A stretch of 64,000 bases of DNA from Phragmites australis (taxonomy: Eukaryota > Streptophyta > Magnoliopsida > Poales > Poaceae), in contig NC_084941.1 in assembly GCF_958298935.1 (NCBI RefSeq), positions 18,574,001-18,638,000 on the forward strand, given 5' to 3'. How positions within the stretch are numbered: position 1 is the first letter of the stretch; each line of letters starts with the position of its first letter. Below, piece after piece: positions 53,222-64,000 of this stretch. The notes under the pieces are model-generated. The model saw nothing but the letters and a program-made list of their open reading frames with translations, made no database searches and had not been told where the DNA came from. A program made the translations under genes and the position numbers.

Positions 53222-54199
53222 CTTTTGGCGATTGGGAACGCGAATAAGAAGTCGTCTGCGCTAACCACGGATATGGAACCGGAAATAGGATCGCAGGTTA
53301 ATTGAATCCCGGGGTTAATGGGGTTAGGGGACGGAGGCTTCAAGATTTGTGCCGCCATATGTCATGCCTAGGCTAGGAGAGAGTTTAGCTTGATGGGATG
53401 CCAGACTTGGTCTCATAAGATTTTCTTCCCTTGTGAGTTATGAAGATCTGGTAGATCAAACATATGGGTTATAGAGATCTGGTAGATCAAACATATGGGT
53501 TATGAAGATCTTAACAGCAAACATAAAATAAAAGTACAAGAAACCTGTGCACCTGCATGGGAGACTCGGAGTGGTATTTAACAGACGAATCAAAGAAGGA
53601 GAAACCAAGAAAAAAGTATTCAAAAGAAACTAGCGCACATGGAAAAATGAAAGTTTGAACACTTAGTGCCTGCTTGGAAGCCCGGTTTTTGGACTAATAC
53701 CCCTGTAAAATACAAGCCCCAAATTTTTTCCAACATGGACCGTAAAAATCTGTTTGGATGGCTAGTATTCAAAAAGGGTTTACCGTTGGTTTGGCCCATT
53801 ACAGCTAGAAAAATAAAATCTGCTCACGAGGAGCTATAGCTCAGCTGGGCAAGCTTGCCCAATCCAGCTACACCCGGCTTGCGATTGCAACCTGTTTGGT
53901 TGGTTTGCCGGGTTAGCCTAGTTGTTTTTGGTTTTAAAATTTGCCGAGCTTGCCGTTTGCTTTTCCAGCAAAATTAACACTACAATTAGCGTGCCTCTCT
54001 TTGCAAACAAACTAGTATAAGCATGAGAAATCAAATTCTGGATACTTGCATGAAAATCAAACACACATTAAGTAGTACTTGTTCAGCTGTAATTTGCTGA
54101 GAATGCACGAGATGATTGCAGCCGGAAAACATACTGAAATACATTTATTTGAAAACAATAGCTAATATGGAGCTATAAACTTATTGTTCAAGAATGAAC
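53222..54199. other. Intergenic DNA with a short tandem repeat
   Basis: Contains a 31-bp tandem repeat, about 2.4 copies (53437-53512, unit GTTATGAAGATCTGGTAGAT and onward). A stretch at 53664-53960 rich in CTTGG/GTTTGG motifs looks like transposon-end DNA. No gene. Confidence 0.5.
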
Positions 54200-55245
54200 T
54201 AAATGCATCATACATGTGTTATTTTTCCTACTCCCATCAAAAGGATAAAAACAAACACTTATTATAAAATTTCATCTAAAAGTAAATCATTTCATAGAAG
54301 GATAGTTTCGCACAAACCATCTATGAACCTACTCCTTGATGGCCTCCAATGGTCTTCTCTTCAATACCAGAAGTCTTCTCATTGTTGGCTAAGTACTCTT
54401 GCAGCTCAAGTCGAACAAATAATGGGTATTCCTCCGTGCCATCAATTGTATTGAATAATTCTTCATTCGGATGCCTCACATGAGTGAATCGCATTGTGTC
54501 AGACATATCACACAAAACATGGGTTACTTCTTTAATCACGCTTAACCCTCTCAACCTTGATAGAAGTAGAATGCTTGCTAGAAGAGTTTCTTACATTATC
54601 GCCCTCCTGTTAAAATCATACTGCAAAGTAGGATCGACACCACCATGATTCATGTTCTTATCACCAATTAAATCTCCATCCTAAGTGAATGGATGATCAT
54701 ATGGTGCCTGAAGAATGGTGAACTCCCCAGTTGCATGCTTGTCTTGAAGGATGAATTCTATCTCATTGTATCAACAGATGGGGACATTAATAAACTTTGC
54801 CCTTGGATCTTTGTCCTGTACATGTTTGATATGAATTTTATACTCTGCTACACTACAAAATACGATATCACATTGAAAAAATTAAATTAATAAGGGAGGA
54901 ATACTTACTTTAGCCATCCTTATGACCTTAGATTCATCATTAGTATCCGTTTCTCCACTTCATCAAAGTTGGCTCTACTTAAATTCTTTGTGTGTACTAT
55001 AATCTTCCATTGAACTTTCAACTTATAAAATTTGTGGTTGTGTCGCTAAGTGAAGTTTGTGTAATACTTTGCATTGATTTGTAGTATTGCAGTATGTCCT
55101 CCATAACCTAGGGCTGCCACACAACATTGTTCCATGCCCTATCCTTGTATGTGGCAATACTAAATAGATTTTATACAATTAAGAGAAAAAACAAATAGCC
55201 CATATGGCCATGTGCATGTCACTTAGCGCATGCAAAGAAGGTAGC

Positions 55246-56805
55246 TTAACTTAAAGGAAAATCGTGATTACAATTAGGAGGAGCATAAGACCTATGGAAG
55301 TATAAAGATAAATCAATACTTTCATAGAAGTCCGAACAACACATATCAGCATGTTTAACATTGTGCCTATTTATCCACATCCTAGCAGCTATGGTATCAC
55401 TATCTCGAAGTACCTCCCTTTGTTTGTCAAGCAAATCTGGTTGAACACAACTATAGACTAATTCATCATGTCTACTATTTTGTAATATCCAATTATGAAG
55501 AATGCAACATGCTATCACAACTCTTACTTGTGAAGAGAAGGTATAATATGGTCTTGTTGTCAAAACTTTGAAATGATTTTTCAAAGTCCCAAATACTCTC
55601 TCGATGGTATTTAGATTGAATAACTTGTTTAGTGTTTGGGCTTTATTACCCCTCCATTCATGCAAATGGTACCGAGCTTGACGAAAAGGAGGTAGGAACC
55701 CTCTCCTAGCTGCATAACCAGCGTTTGCAAGATAGTACTTACCTAACAGGACATTGTAAGCACAATTAATTTCTCTATGTTGTATACTTATGTGATAAAA
55801 TGGCAGAGACCAAACTTAAGGGACTCAAAGGCCACTTGGATGCTCAAGAGAATTTTTTAGGATCGTGGAATCATGTGCCGATCCCTCCCAACCAACACTT
55901 ACATATGTGAACAACAATTCGAAGTTGATCGATGCAAGTACATTTTGGGTAGGAAAACCCTTATTACCATGGAATCTATACAATTCGAGATGGAACATTG
56001 CACGGAATGTGGGTACCATCAATGGTGCCAATGGAGTCTTAACATTCAACTAATAAGTACATATTAATATCGTAGTAAGCCAATTTTATAGGAAACAGGA
56101 AAATACCATACATTAGAATAGGGATCAAATTATGGGTTGCTTAGAATTTTTTATGTATGTTGAGAGAGTGATGCCTAAGCATTTCTAGGCCAAATCGTCC
56201 AATTGCATATAACATGTGATTGAAGTATTGACTAGTAGTGACTAACATGGACATTTGTTCATCCACAATATAATGCCAAGTATTTCTAAGTGCTCCCATA
56301 TTTACATAGTTTTAGACAAATTTTGTAGAACACTAACTTTCCCATGCGTAATTCTGAGATACAATGTTTCTCCTCACCACAATAGAGTATCTATATATAT
56401 TTCCAAGCCAAGTTGTCTGATTGCATATAACACGTGATTGAAGTATGCACTAACAGTTTCTCTAGAACTTGCAAAATGAAAACTAATATCATTATTTTTA
56501 TGATGTCCTACAATAGTGAGAAACATGACTATTTGTTCCTCTACAGTACAATGCCAAGTATCTCTAAGTGCTCCCATATTACGTAGTTTTAGGCACAATT
56601 TACGGAACAATGACTTTCCCATGCGCAATTTTGAGATACAATGTTTCTCCTCGCCACAATAGAGTTTCTGTAGATATTTCATCTCTAACGATGAGTATCT
56701 TATAGGGTTACTGGTAGTGCCTCGATATATCACCGATGTCCAATATGCCACAATAAAATCACTGATAAATGCAATCTTTCTATTAACTAGTACACTACCG
56801 TCCAT
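55246..56805 (-). pseudogene. PIF/Harbinger transposase (DDE_Tnp_4), degenerate
   Basis: Cut-and-paste transposase. The N-terminal region reads CISKLRMGKSLFRKLCLKLR, LRDTWHCTVEEQIVMFL and SRETVSAYFNHVLYAIRQLG (56470-56660). After an internal duplication comes the catalytic core: the first Asp in IDGTHIP (about 56003-56024, in a frame that then shifts), NKGFPTQNVLASINFELLFT, and the second Asp in GWEGSAHDSTIL (about 55860). A gap leads to the Glu in NTIERVFGTLKNHF (about 55600) and VRVVIACCILHNWI. All three catalytic residues can be seen, but frameshifts, stops and the duplication make the gene inactive. Confidence 0.85.
56178..56662 (-). repeat. Partial tandem duplication inside the Harbinger transposase
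   Basis: The stretch at about 56178-56390 recurs at about 56398-56662. Examples are AATGCCAAGTATTTCTAAGT against AATGCCAAGTATCTCTAAGT, and GATACAATGTTTCTCCTC in both. The first copy lacks about 60 bp. The copies differ at many sites, so the duplication is old. Confidence 0.8.
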
Positions 56806-56885
56806 CTATAGTCATAAGAAACCACACCAAATCTGAACTATAAGTAAGGAGCAAAGTCATCTTGCAATACAAAATCTGAACTATC

Positions 56886-57150
56886 ACTATTACAAAAAGG
56901 GTCATCCGTGCCGTATTATCATTGCCGGTTTGGTTATTACCGGCAGTGATAAATCATCACTGTTATTCATAGGCTCAACCAACACATAAAAAGCTGAGCC
57001 ATCAAGAACTGACAGTGATAGTGATTATAACTGTCGATTCTTGTTACGAACCGGTACTAATACATCACTATCAGTTCTAGCTACACACTAATAATGATAA
57101 GTTGATTATCACTATCGGTTCTAGCTGCGAACTAGCAGTGGTGTATCAGT
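56886..57150 (+). mobile_element. One end of a CACTA element
   Basis: Starts CACTATTACAAAAAGGGTC, followed by repeated CACTATCAGTTCTAGCTGCG-like and CCGGCAGTGAT-like subterminal motifs in both orientations. The matching right end was not found before the next recognised element. Confidence 0.6.
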
Positions 57151-57175
57151 GCGGAGGTTTTCGGAAGTCTCTCTA

Positions 57176-57408
57176 TTTTTGCCAGAGCTTTCGCAGGGCT
57201 CTCCGTTTTTGTCAGAGATTTGGTAGGACTCTCCGTTTTTGCCAGAGATTTTGTAAGTTCCTCCGTTTTTACCGTAGGTTTTGCAGGACTCTCCGTCTTC
57301 ATCAGAGGTTTTGTAGGATTCTCCATTTTTGTCAAAGGTTTTGTGGGACTCTCGTTTTGCCAGAGGTTTTGTAGGACTCTCTATTTTTGCCGGAGGTTTT
57401 GTATCCCC
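57176..57408 (+). repeat. 30-bp minisatellite, about 8 units
   Basis: Units of the form GCCAGAGGTTTTGTAGGACT plus CTCCGTTTTT, with several substitutions per unit. One frame stays open over nearly the whole array and would give a repeated RFCRTLRFCQ-like peptide. I take this as a by-product of the repeat. Confidence 0.85.
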
Positions 57409-57599
57409 TTCAGCATGTATTAATGCCGAAGGCTTTACACACTATCGAAGCTACGCAATACCTTCCAGGAAACCTAGGTAGTCTTGCCTTCCAGGTGACC
57501 TAGGTGTGCTACGCCCGTGGTGTTTAGGCTTATCGTGCTCCCGAGGAAACGCCTCAGTGTAACTAGACATTTCCATAATCCACCACCTCCTGAAGATAC

Positions 57600-58350
57600 T
57601 ATAAATTTTTTCATGAAGATGGCCAAAGCTAAACATACGGGGGCCGCTTCAAGTAAGCCGCCAAGTGACTACGAATGTATCGGTAACAAGCAGGCCAAGA
57701 GCAAATTAGATCCAATCGTTTAGGATGTTCTAAGCATTAGGGACTTTCTGCCTTCTTCTAGATTAACAGCAGAAGAACTAGCACAGCTTACTATGGGAGT
57801 AGATATTGCAAAGTTAGATGTTACACGGCCGTTTGAGTTGGTAAATCTTTGGTTAAACCAGATATAGAAAGAAACCTTACAACTCAAAGGCGCTGATTAC
57901 ATTAGTGGTACTCAGAGCAGTCCATGCAGGGTTTTCAGGCGTTTCCCGTAAGATACACAGATGAATATTTCCTTAACGGGGACGACTCCTTCTGGGTGCA
58001 ATTCTTATACCTGTATGAATTGTACAAGGAAGATGCCCTCAACGTGGCTATAGTGAGAGCATGGACTCTCTAAGTGACTTATGCATATAATTCACATTAT
58101 ATGACCTTGTACCTTGAAATTGCATGGTTAACTTCTCGCTTTCGTAGAATGGAGTTCCGTGCATGTAGGAAAGAATTAGATAATAAAGTAGGATTCACTG
58201 ATCCTGGGCTTGTGAACGAGGAACTTGTAAGGGACTGCCTAGACTTCACCAAGGACTACTTATTGAAGTGTCTGCTTCACTACCAATACAAGAAATTGTA
58301 CTCTTACCCTACAGCTTTGACTACGTGTTTGCGTGCCAGTGCGTTATAAT
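57600..58350 (+). pseudogene. CACTA-associated protein fragment with Ulp1-like segment
   Basis: In changing frames this region reads KLDVTRPFELVNLWLNQI, EYFLNGDDSFWVQFLYLYELY and DALNVAIVRAWTL, then FRACRKELDNKVGFTDPGLV, RDCLDFTKDYLLKCLLHYQY and LLPYSFDY. The order resembles the proteins upstream of, and including, the start of the Ulp1 (C48) cysteine protease domain carried by some grass CACTA elements and MULEs, where a PYNF-W motif precedes the catalytic residues. It breaks off before those residues. The assignment rests on my recognition of the pattern. Confidence 0.45.
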
Positions 58351-59354
58351 ACTCTAACTTTGACAACGGGCAAACCCTAGCTGCGCAATACTCCTCAACA
58401 AGGTCAGGGATGCTGAGATGCCTCGAAACAGTAGAGATGGTATGTAGCCTTGCATTGACCCCGTCAGTCATCTTCATTGATAGCCTCCACCGGAACAAGA
58501 TTTCTTTCTTGTTCGAGGGCATCTTCTAGCCCTTCGGGACCCTATGGTAAAACCAAAAATCAGTCCAGTTGTTGCCCCATTTAAAGGAACAAAGATGACA
58601 GTGCCATACGACATAGCGAACTCCTTGCCGTTTAACACGAGCTTCTTCGGCTAGAAGTGTGCGAAGTGCGTGTATGCGAAAGCCGCAGAGCTAGGTTTTT
58701 GGCCCTACGAATGCTAGGCCCACGTGAAGAATGAAAGATGAACGCTAGCGTTCTGAGTCAACTACTAGATCTACAGCTCGGATTGGTTCAACACACCAGC
58801 CAGCATAGAAATCCAGGGGAAGCAAAGACATGCAGCGAAAAACTATAGAAAAAGAATGACCTCCCCCTCATGTGGCTCTGGTGTCGTCTCTTTGGCGGAT
58901 GGTAACCAGGCTTCGCCAGCGCTGCACATCTAGCCTTTCTCCACCATGGATTTCATGTGCCCCTCAGTGCACCGACTAGATCCAAAGTAAGGCATTGATG
59001 GAGCTGTAGTGCTCATGCATTGAAGATTGGTCTTCACCATTTTGCTGAAGGGGAAAAAGGGAAAATCAATAGAAAAAATGAAGGGCACGCTACCCGAAGT
59101 GTCTACATAGCAGGAGCAAGATGAACAAAAAAGAATGAGAGCACAAAAGGGTGAAGAAAAGAATTACCACAAGGGGGAGGGATAGCCCATATATATACCC
59201 CGCACCCAGGGCACCTTGCCAAGAAACCTAGAGCATGTCATAGCACGTGACTACATGTATGATATATCAGAACATGGCAGGCATCCTTACACACATATGC
59301 ACGTCAAGAGAACCATGGGATGTGGGGGACGACACGTGGTGTAAGGAGGTGGAA
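58351..59354. other. Intergenic or element DNA, no gene recognised
   Basis: Minus-strand text at 58304-58522 (MPSNKKEILFRWRLSMKMTD) may belong to the same decayed CACTA element. Nothing else is recognised. Confidence 0.4.
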
Positions 59355-59858
59355 TGTCACATCCGGTTTTAATGGACAAAATCAGATGCGGCTTATGTAT
59401 GCTCAGGATGTTTAACACACATAAGGATGTCATAGATGAAATAACAATAGTAATTTTTTAAAGAAATAAATGCTTAATTGTTACAGCAATTGACATATAT
59501 TATCTTCTATGTAGATATCTGTAATGAAACAGAACCACTAGTGCCCAACAACACCACAAGCAACTGACTGGGAGACATGCCTAAAACATCACATTCTCAT
59601 CTTGATAGTCTTCAAAATCTCCACTCACTGAGTAGCACCATGCATGTTGCATGGCATAGGGAAAATAGCAAGCGTGAGCACATGCCGCGCTCAGCAAGTG
59701 TATAGTAGAATAATGATATACAAACTTATAGCAAGGATAGGCTGACACAAGGTATATTTGTGTAAATACGAGTGAAGAAAGACAATTGAACTTAAAAGCA
59801 TTGAGCAATTATTAAGTAAATGTAACCCATTAATCCGACCATTAAACATCACCCAAGG
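59355..59858 (-). mobile_element. Antisense LTR related to family A, outer fragment
   Basis: Begins TGTCACATCCGGTTTT and reads as the reverse complement of the 3' part of LTR A: the AACATCCTGAGCA...ATAAGCCGCATC region, then the CACTGAGCAGC and GCGAGTAATG segments. It is clearly more diverged than the two + copies are from each other. A solo LTR A copy is inserted in it at 59859, and it continues after 63902. Confidence 0.75.
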
Positions 59859-60944
59859 TGTAACACCCTGATTTTTAGATTTCTCAAATTTTTAAAATTT
59901 TCCAAGAGTATTGAATATCTTCACTAGTAGTATAGGTTTAAAACCTATTTTTTTAATCATCAATCAATATAGGTTATTATTTTGTGTGCATTGCATGCTG
60001 AGTTTTGTTAGGAGCCAGGTAAATGCATTAGAGTTCTTTTTCCTTTTCTTTCTCTTTGGTGTTTTGAGTGAAAAAGATTTTGAAATGGTTTTTACAAAAC
60101 TCAGTAGTGAATAAGTTAAGGATCTTAATGGTTGGAATTCAAAATCTTTGAATTCATCATTTATTGAATCCTTGATCATACCTGATCCTTCTCTAGGTCA
60201 ATTCAAATCTTATCCAAATCCTTGTTTAAAGCCAATCTCTCCTCTTTCTTGAATTCTACCCAAATCCAAATTCAAATTCCTTATCTAGTCCTATTCTTGT
60301 TCAACCTCATCTTTTTCGTTTCTCTTAATTAACTCCGAACTCAATTCAAATTCAAACCCTATTCAAATTTCTGTGCAAAAGTTTCTTTTCTAAACCCTAG
60401 ATATACCTAAAGTGTATTTGGGCTCAATCTTGCTCAAGTCCAAACCCTTAGCCAAGTCTTATAGATGGCCTAACAAAGGATCCACAAAATCTGCAAATTT
60501 TCGCGAAGTCCTAGACAGCCTCATCTTCTCATGACGTTTTGGAGTTTAAAATGACCTCAAATGTAAATCTTGTGAAAACCAAAGTTGTAGGTCTCATCGA
60601 GAACTTCGATTTGAACCTATGGAAGTCCTCTTTTGGATAATGGAGCTAGGAGTTATGGCCCCCGAAATCAGTGCTATGCAGAGAAGTCCGAGTTCAAATA
60701 GTTTATCTTGTGGCGCATTTTTGGAGATCAGGATGACGTTTTCAGAAGTTCCAATGACTACCAAAGTTGTATATCTTTTCGAGTAATACAATTTAGAATC
60801 AAGAAACATCTAATTTGGAGTCCGAACGATAGAGATATCATCCTCGGAATACAGAGCTGCGAAAAAAGGAAATCGTAACTGACTCGAACTCGAATCCGAT
60901 TCGTGTTCGGTTTGGACTCCACCTCAACCAGCCGCCCCTAGCCC

Positions 60945-60952
60945 TATAAATA
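60945..60952 (+). promoter_or_regulatory. TATA box of LTR family A, copy 2
   Basis: TATAAATA, at the same relative position as 5100-5107, upstream of a CGCC-rich leader. Confidence 0.55.
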
Positions 60953-63239
60953 TGAGTTGCACGCCCTTTTCTACCTCTATTACATGCCTCCAAGCCCTAG
61001 AAGTCACTGCTGCGCTGCCCGTGCGTCGCCGGAGCGTCGCCGTTCGCCGGAGTCGCCGCCACCGCCGCCCGTGATGCGCTACGTCGTCTTCTCCGCGAAT
61101 CCTTCTTCCTCGACCACCAAAGCAACATGAGGAACTCTTCTTCTCCTCCCTTACTACTGTTTTAGCATCATACTAAGTCCCTAGCCAAGCCCTAACCCCG
61201 GCCAAAGCCGATCTACACCGCCATAGTCGTCACCGTCACGGACAGCCGCGAGACAGCCGCGCTGTAGCCGATTGACATCGATGTTCCCGACCGACCAGTG
61301 GTCAAATCACCAAGCCCTTTCACCGGTGCATGTCCCATGATGTTCCCCACACCCTCACCAACCAGTTTGGCCAGTAGATTAGCCAAACTATCGAAATCAA
61401 GGTCGACATACCCGCTGTCCGGTTTCTGGACGCGTTCTACGCGCGCACCGGATTTGCATTCGCATTCCCCGTCAATCCGAAAGCCGTATGGATGCACCAA
61501 ATGCGTCACGGTGTGTCCCATTGAGTCTTCTACGTGACCTTAGGATCCCATCCCCGTTTGTGTAGCGACACGACCAGGACGCCATTGCCAACCATAGCAC
61601 GTCGCAGCCATCACCCATTTCATCTATACTGATCGTTCTTCCTATCAGTGGATTATCTACCCAAAACCATGCCATAGCATTATTTTCCTGGGATATATGA
61701 ACATCTCTATTCAAACGGTTTCATAAATTTCATAGCCAATCTCCTGGAATGCGAGCGTCTTTATTCCTGTAATTGTTCGCGGTCACCACCAAACCTAGCA
61801 GTAGTCATCGTTGTTTTGCCACTACCTCGGATGGCCCCTTCCAAAACCAACCATACCACTGAGTTAGTCTTTCTGCGTTCTATGCCATGCTTCCCTCGTT
61901 TCACTGAAACACCACTGAAGCCGACATCGATGTTTGTGGCCACGTGCTCGATCGCCATCTCCGACGAAACCCGAACCACCACCGCTACATAGAGTCACCA
62001 GTAGTATCCTTAACCTAGAAGCGCAACCTTCGGCCTTTTTGATCCATCATAGGTGGTCGATACTAGATCTCAGCGTATCCCTTCTTTAATCCAAAATGTT
62101 ACTTGCATAGCATGCGAAGTCAGCGTCACATCACTCTCCTTAGCCTAGTTAGCAAAGTCTGGTCTGCCCTACACTTCTTGAATCTTGCGTAAGGATGTTG
62201 TGAATCCTGACACAGTGATAGATAGTTCCGATAAATCAGCATTTCCTTTTCAGTCTAATCAATCTCTCGAAAGCTGTTATCTTTTCATCTTAACTCCGAT
62301 TTAGGTGATTCTTGCATCCAAACATTTCTAAAATCATCCATATCCAATCATAGTATTTTTAAAGTGTTTTAATGATGTTTGATATGTTATTCTTAGTGTT
62401 TGCTTTGTGTTGTTTGTCGGTAGTTCTCGCGATTAGTCGATAACGTTCCGGATCAGTTCGAGGGACTTCAAGACCAAGATTTCGACAACACTGAGCAGCA
62501 TTGGGAAAAAGGCAAGTATCCTTGATCATATTGAACCTATGTTTTTAAATATTTTATTTTACAAAATTGCATGTAGTGTCAATATGATGGGTAGTCACCT
62601 ATATTAGGATTTTCCCTAGATTTTCCCTTATCATCCCTTGGAACCTAGATGGTTTATGGTTAGGTGTCTTTGTGGGTAGATCGCTTAGCCATGCTTCTAG
62701 GATATTGGGAAGTGTCATATACTTGACTAATGAACATATGCAACAATAGTGGTTAACTGGTTAATGGTCTAGCAACATGGAACCTTAGGCCTTGAGCAAA
62801 GTGGTTTTGATGGTTGCCATGGTTATGATGTTGGTATAGTGTTTGCTCAAGTAACCTAAGTAAGGACCGGTTCGTGGAGCGACAACCCAAGAAGTAACGT
62901 ACCAACCACGAGGCTGATATGGGTAAGGCGTGACATACTGATTAGAGTCTATCTAGTGTCTGTTGGGTCAGCACAAAAGGAGGCTTCTGGGTAGGAGCTT
63001 TGCTTGCGTAAAGCCTGGCGGTGAAACCTAGTGGGCAGACACATATTGGATTAGTCTCTGGTTAGTGGAAAGTGTCATACAGTGATTCTTGGCGGCACAT
63101 CACTAGCGTGTGTTAAGTGTTTCGCGAACACGGCAACATGAAATTCACTGACTCGTGGGGAAAGCTGGACAACCTCTGCAGAGTGTAAAACTGTTTAACA
63201 GCCGTGCTCACGGATATGAGAGACTTGGATCCTCACATG

Positions 63240-63385
63240 ATTAGTGGGTTGTGGTTATGGGTTTGGTTGTGGTTATGGTTCTGGTACAGGGAGTACTAGA
63301 TGGTTGTGGTTCTGGTTCTGGTACAGGGAGTACTAGATGGTTGTGGTTTTGGATAAAGTACAGGGAGTACTAGAAGGTTATGGTG
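63240..63385 (+). repeat. GT-rich 37-bp minisatellite in LTR A copy 2
   Basis: About three units with the GGTACAGGGAGTACTAGA core, homologous to 22205-22355. Confidence 0.85.
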
Positions 63386-63902
63386 TGCAAGGTGGGGAGC
63401 CTTGTATGCTGCGTGTTGGACTATATGGGTTACATTCACTTAATGATTGCTTAATGTTTTGAGTCCAAATATGTTTTCATTACTCGCATTTACGCAAATA
63501 AACCCTTGTGTTAGCCTATTCTTGGCATAAGCCTGCATATCATTATTTTTTCCCCACTTGCTGAGTACTCTATGTGCTCACACTTACTATTTTCCCTATA
63601 CCATGCGACATGTATGCTGCTGCTCAGTGAGTGAAGATGTTGAAGACTATCAAGACGAGGTTGTAACGTTCTAGGCGCGTGTCTCCCGGTCGGTTGCCTA
63701 CGGTGTTGTTGGGCACCAGTGCTTCTGTTCCGCTGCAGATATCTTCATAGAAGACAATATATGTCAATTTCTGTAAGAGTTTAACGTTTATTTAATAAAA
63801 GTATTGCTTTTGTTACTTCACCTGTGACGTCCTTATGTGTGTTGAACATCCTGGACATACATAAGCCGCATCTGGTTTTGGCTGTTAAAACCGAGTGTGA
63901 CA

Positions 63903-64000
63903 CAAGGTTAACCACCTTGCAAACTATAACCATCACCCAAGGGAGGTTGTTCGTGACCCCCTCAGCCCTTAACCACGATGAGGCTCTGAAGGCAGGGCCA
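63903..64000 (-). mobile_element. Antisense LTR related to family A, continuation
   Basis: After the CAAGG duplication the text CCACCTTGCAAACTATAACC loosely matches the reverse complement of the GGTTATGGTGTGCAAGGTGG segment of LTR A, in the order expected if it continues 59355-59858. It runs off the window. Confidence 0.5.

Larger units (their letters stand above)
54200..56820 (-). mobile_element. PIF/Harbinger DNA transposon, decayed
   Basis: Minus-strand transposase remnants at 55246-56805, followed by weaker coding-like segments at 54320-55150. One reads KAWNNVV-like text (complement about 55125) that could belong to the Myb/SANT-like second ORF of this superfamily. Terminal repeats and the TWA duplication were not recognised, so limits are approximate. 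Confidence 0.65.
59859..63902 (+). mobile_element. Solo LTR, family A copy 2 (4,044 bp)
   Basis: Starts TGTAACACCCTGATTTT, ends GAGTGTGACA, and is flanked by perfect CAAGG duplications (59854-59858 and 63903-63907). It has no insertions, so it preserves the empty sites for both elements nested in copy 1. TATAAATA is at 60945-60952 and the 37-bp minisatellite at 63240-63385. There is no primer site, coding region or partner LTR next to it. Confidence 0.93.

Noticed and set aside
54321..54554. Complete second Harbinger ORF (Myb/SANT-like)
   Set aside because: The 77-codon ORF has no clear Trp-spaced SANT pattern. At best it is a decayed C-terminal part.
57600..58350. A functional Ulp1 protease gene
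   Set aside because: Only the upstream part and a PYSF-like motif remain, in several frames, and the catalytic His/Asp/Cys region is absent.

Overview
The window is nuclear DNA from a flowering plant, almost certainly a grass (Poaceae). The evidence is the element mix: Stowaway, hAT-like and CACTA miniature elements, Tat-lineage Ty3/Gypsy and SIRE/Maximus-type Ty1/Copia retrotransposons, a MuDR-type MULE and PIF/Harbinger, together with a GC-rich, intronless receptor-like kinase gene. I cannot name the species. Nearly everything is transposable-element DNA, much of it nested, and only one host gene is convincingly intact.

Layout. 1-1745: 3' part of a LINE. 2140-24245: a MULE with a dead transposase, split by an 18.85 kb insertion. 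The insertion is a ~4.07 kb solo LTR (family A, 4021-22874, target duplication CAAGT/CAAAT). That LTR was itself entered by a 553 bp solo LTR (5669-6221, GAGTG) and by a full-length 14.2 kb Tat-type Gypsy element (7642-21862, CGTAC). The Gypsy element runs on the minus strand: gag, protease, RT, two RNase H domains, integrase, then a ~5 kb tail. The tail carries an oppositely oriented gene with its own TATA box, a Transposase_28-type domain, an 84 bp intron and a long coiled coil, plus a degenerate ~765 bp repeat.

24246-25804 and 39053-39420: pieces of an old minus-strand Copia element, split by a 13.2 kb SIRE/Maximus-type Copia (25805-39052, GCAGG) that has lost its RT active site and has a degenerate post-pol ORF. 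40975-41270: a SINE-like element. 42405-44432 (minus): the kinase gene, a homologue of Arabidopsis At2g45590. 44878-49122: miniature elements, including a Stowaway MITE split by a 1.1 kb solo LTR (ATTAC). 50872-51976: a non-autonomous CACTA element (GAT duplication) with a tRNA-like segment inside. 54200-56820: a dead PIF/Harbinger transposase. 56886-58350: one CACTA end, a 30-bp minisatellite and a Ulp1-like CACTA-associated fragment. 59355-64000: a divergent antisense relative of LTR family A into which a second family A solo LTR (59859-63902, perfect CAAGG) inserted.

How the parts relate. The window is best read as an insertion history rather than as cooperating genes. Target duplications fix the order of events: MULE, then LTR A, then the small solo LTR and the Tat element; separately, old Copia, then SIRE Copia; and Stowaway, then solo LTR. 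The most biologically interesting unit is the antisense, spliced accessory gene in the Tat element. The one host gene with an apparent cellular role is the kinase.
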